DNA of 41,291 nucleotides from contig JANQID010000011.1 in assembly GCA_028282325.1 (NCBI GenBank), positions 1-41,291 on the forward strand, given 5' to 3'. The notes under the pieces were generated by a model, which ran no database searches, was not told where the DNA came from, and was given only the letters and a program-made list of their open reading frames with translations. Below are positions 41,134 through 41,291 of this stretch, piece after piece (within the stretch, counting starts at the first letter, position 1; each line of letters opens with the position of its first letter). The position numbers and the translations under genes are program-made. This DNA comes from Chloroflexaceae bacterium. Lineage in GTDB: Bacteria; Chloroflexota; Chloroflexia; Chloroflexales; Chloroflexaceae.

Positions 41134-41291
41134 AGAGTTTACCCTGAGCGCAGCCGAAGGCGTCGGGGTGACAATGTGCTTCGGTGCACGGTGCTTCGGT
41201 GCAGACCCCTCCGCTCCGTTCCGCTGCGCTCCACTGCGGTCGGGGTGACAATGTGAGATTGACCCGCTTTCAGTGGAGGAATCTGCCGTGC
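41082..41291. repeat. Repeat cluster at the right edge
   Basis: AGTGGAGGAATCTGCCGTGC occurs exactly at 41082-41101 and 41272-41291 in direct orientation, the second touching the window edge. Between them are two copies of CGGGGTGACAATGTG and a tandem TGCTTCGGTGCA. The CCTCCACAGAGTTTACCC stretch is the inverse of the repeat at 39245. No gene is carried. Confidence 0.7.

Overview
The window looks like a chromosome segment of a Chloroflexota bacterium, probably class Chloroflexia (Chloroflexus/Roseiflexus/Oscillochloris-like). This is inferred from the moderately GC-rich sequence, many short palindromic dispersed repeats, a paired active/inactive M16 peptidase operon, a zinc-finger-less DnaJ beside an HtrA protease, a GYD-domain protein, a lone Cas6, and a 2Fe-2S ferredoxin with a C-terminal extension beside a ferrochelatase. 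No rRNA, tRNA, CRISPR array or complete IS element was seen.

Layout. 1-4500 (minus): coaBC, a HEAT-repeat/SH3 membrane protein and a multi-pass glycosyltransferase cut by the left edge; the last two overlap by ATGA. 4784-10217 (plus): DinB-like protein, SAM methyltransferase, asparaginase, type III pantothenate kinase (coaX), MenG/UbiE methyltransferase, a DUF4230-like membrane protein and a receiver domain lacking key residues. 10230-17554 (minus): a 78-residue protein coupled to an M16 pair, a CbiT-like protein with a broken SAM loop, an AcuI/YhdH oxidoreductase, HtrA and CbpA-type DnaJ. 17884-20796: small genes, including a frameshifted one, a Fur-family regulator and long intergenic stretches with palindromes. 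21202-23462 (plus): orphan Cas6, GYD protein, a decayed alcohol dehydrogenase fragment and a PTPS/QueD-like protein lacking the catalytic Cys. 23789-29471: M20 peptidase (minus), then C39-like peptidase, GT4 glycosyltransferase, methyltransferase and nucleoside hydrolase (plus). 29513-29964 is a repeat cluster. 29950-34352: YhbY, small ORFs, glutamine synthetase, ferredoxin and ferrochelatase.

34629-41291 (all minus) is a defence island: hsdS, a small antitoxin-like ORF, a 5' fragment of hsdR, a Fic protein, full-length hsdR, and a tiny ORF overlapping the hsdR stop. hsdM is not in the window and would be expected beyond the right edge. The hsdR fragment is a 69-bp near copy of the true hsdR 5' end, so fic sits between two copies of the same sequence. 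This records insertion of a module or loss of an older hsdR.

The housekeeping part links CoA synthesis (coaBC, coaX), quinone methylation, heme and glutamine synthesis, and envelope protein quality control. The most unusual items are the duplicated hsdR start around fic, the orphan Cas6 near palindrome-rich leaders, the frameshifted small gene at 17884, the dehydrogenase remnant beside a Cys-less PTPS homologue, and several proteins keeping a fold but losing catalytic residues.
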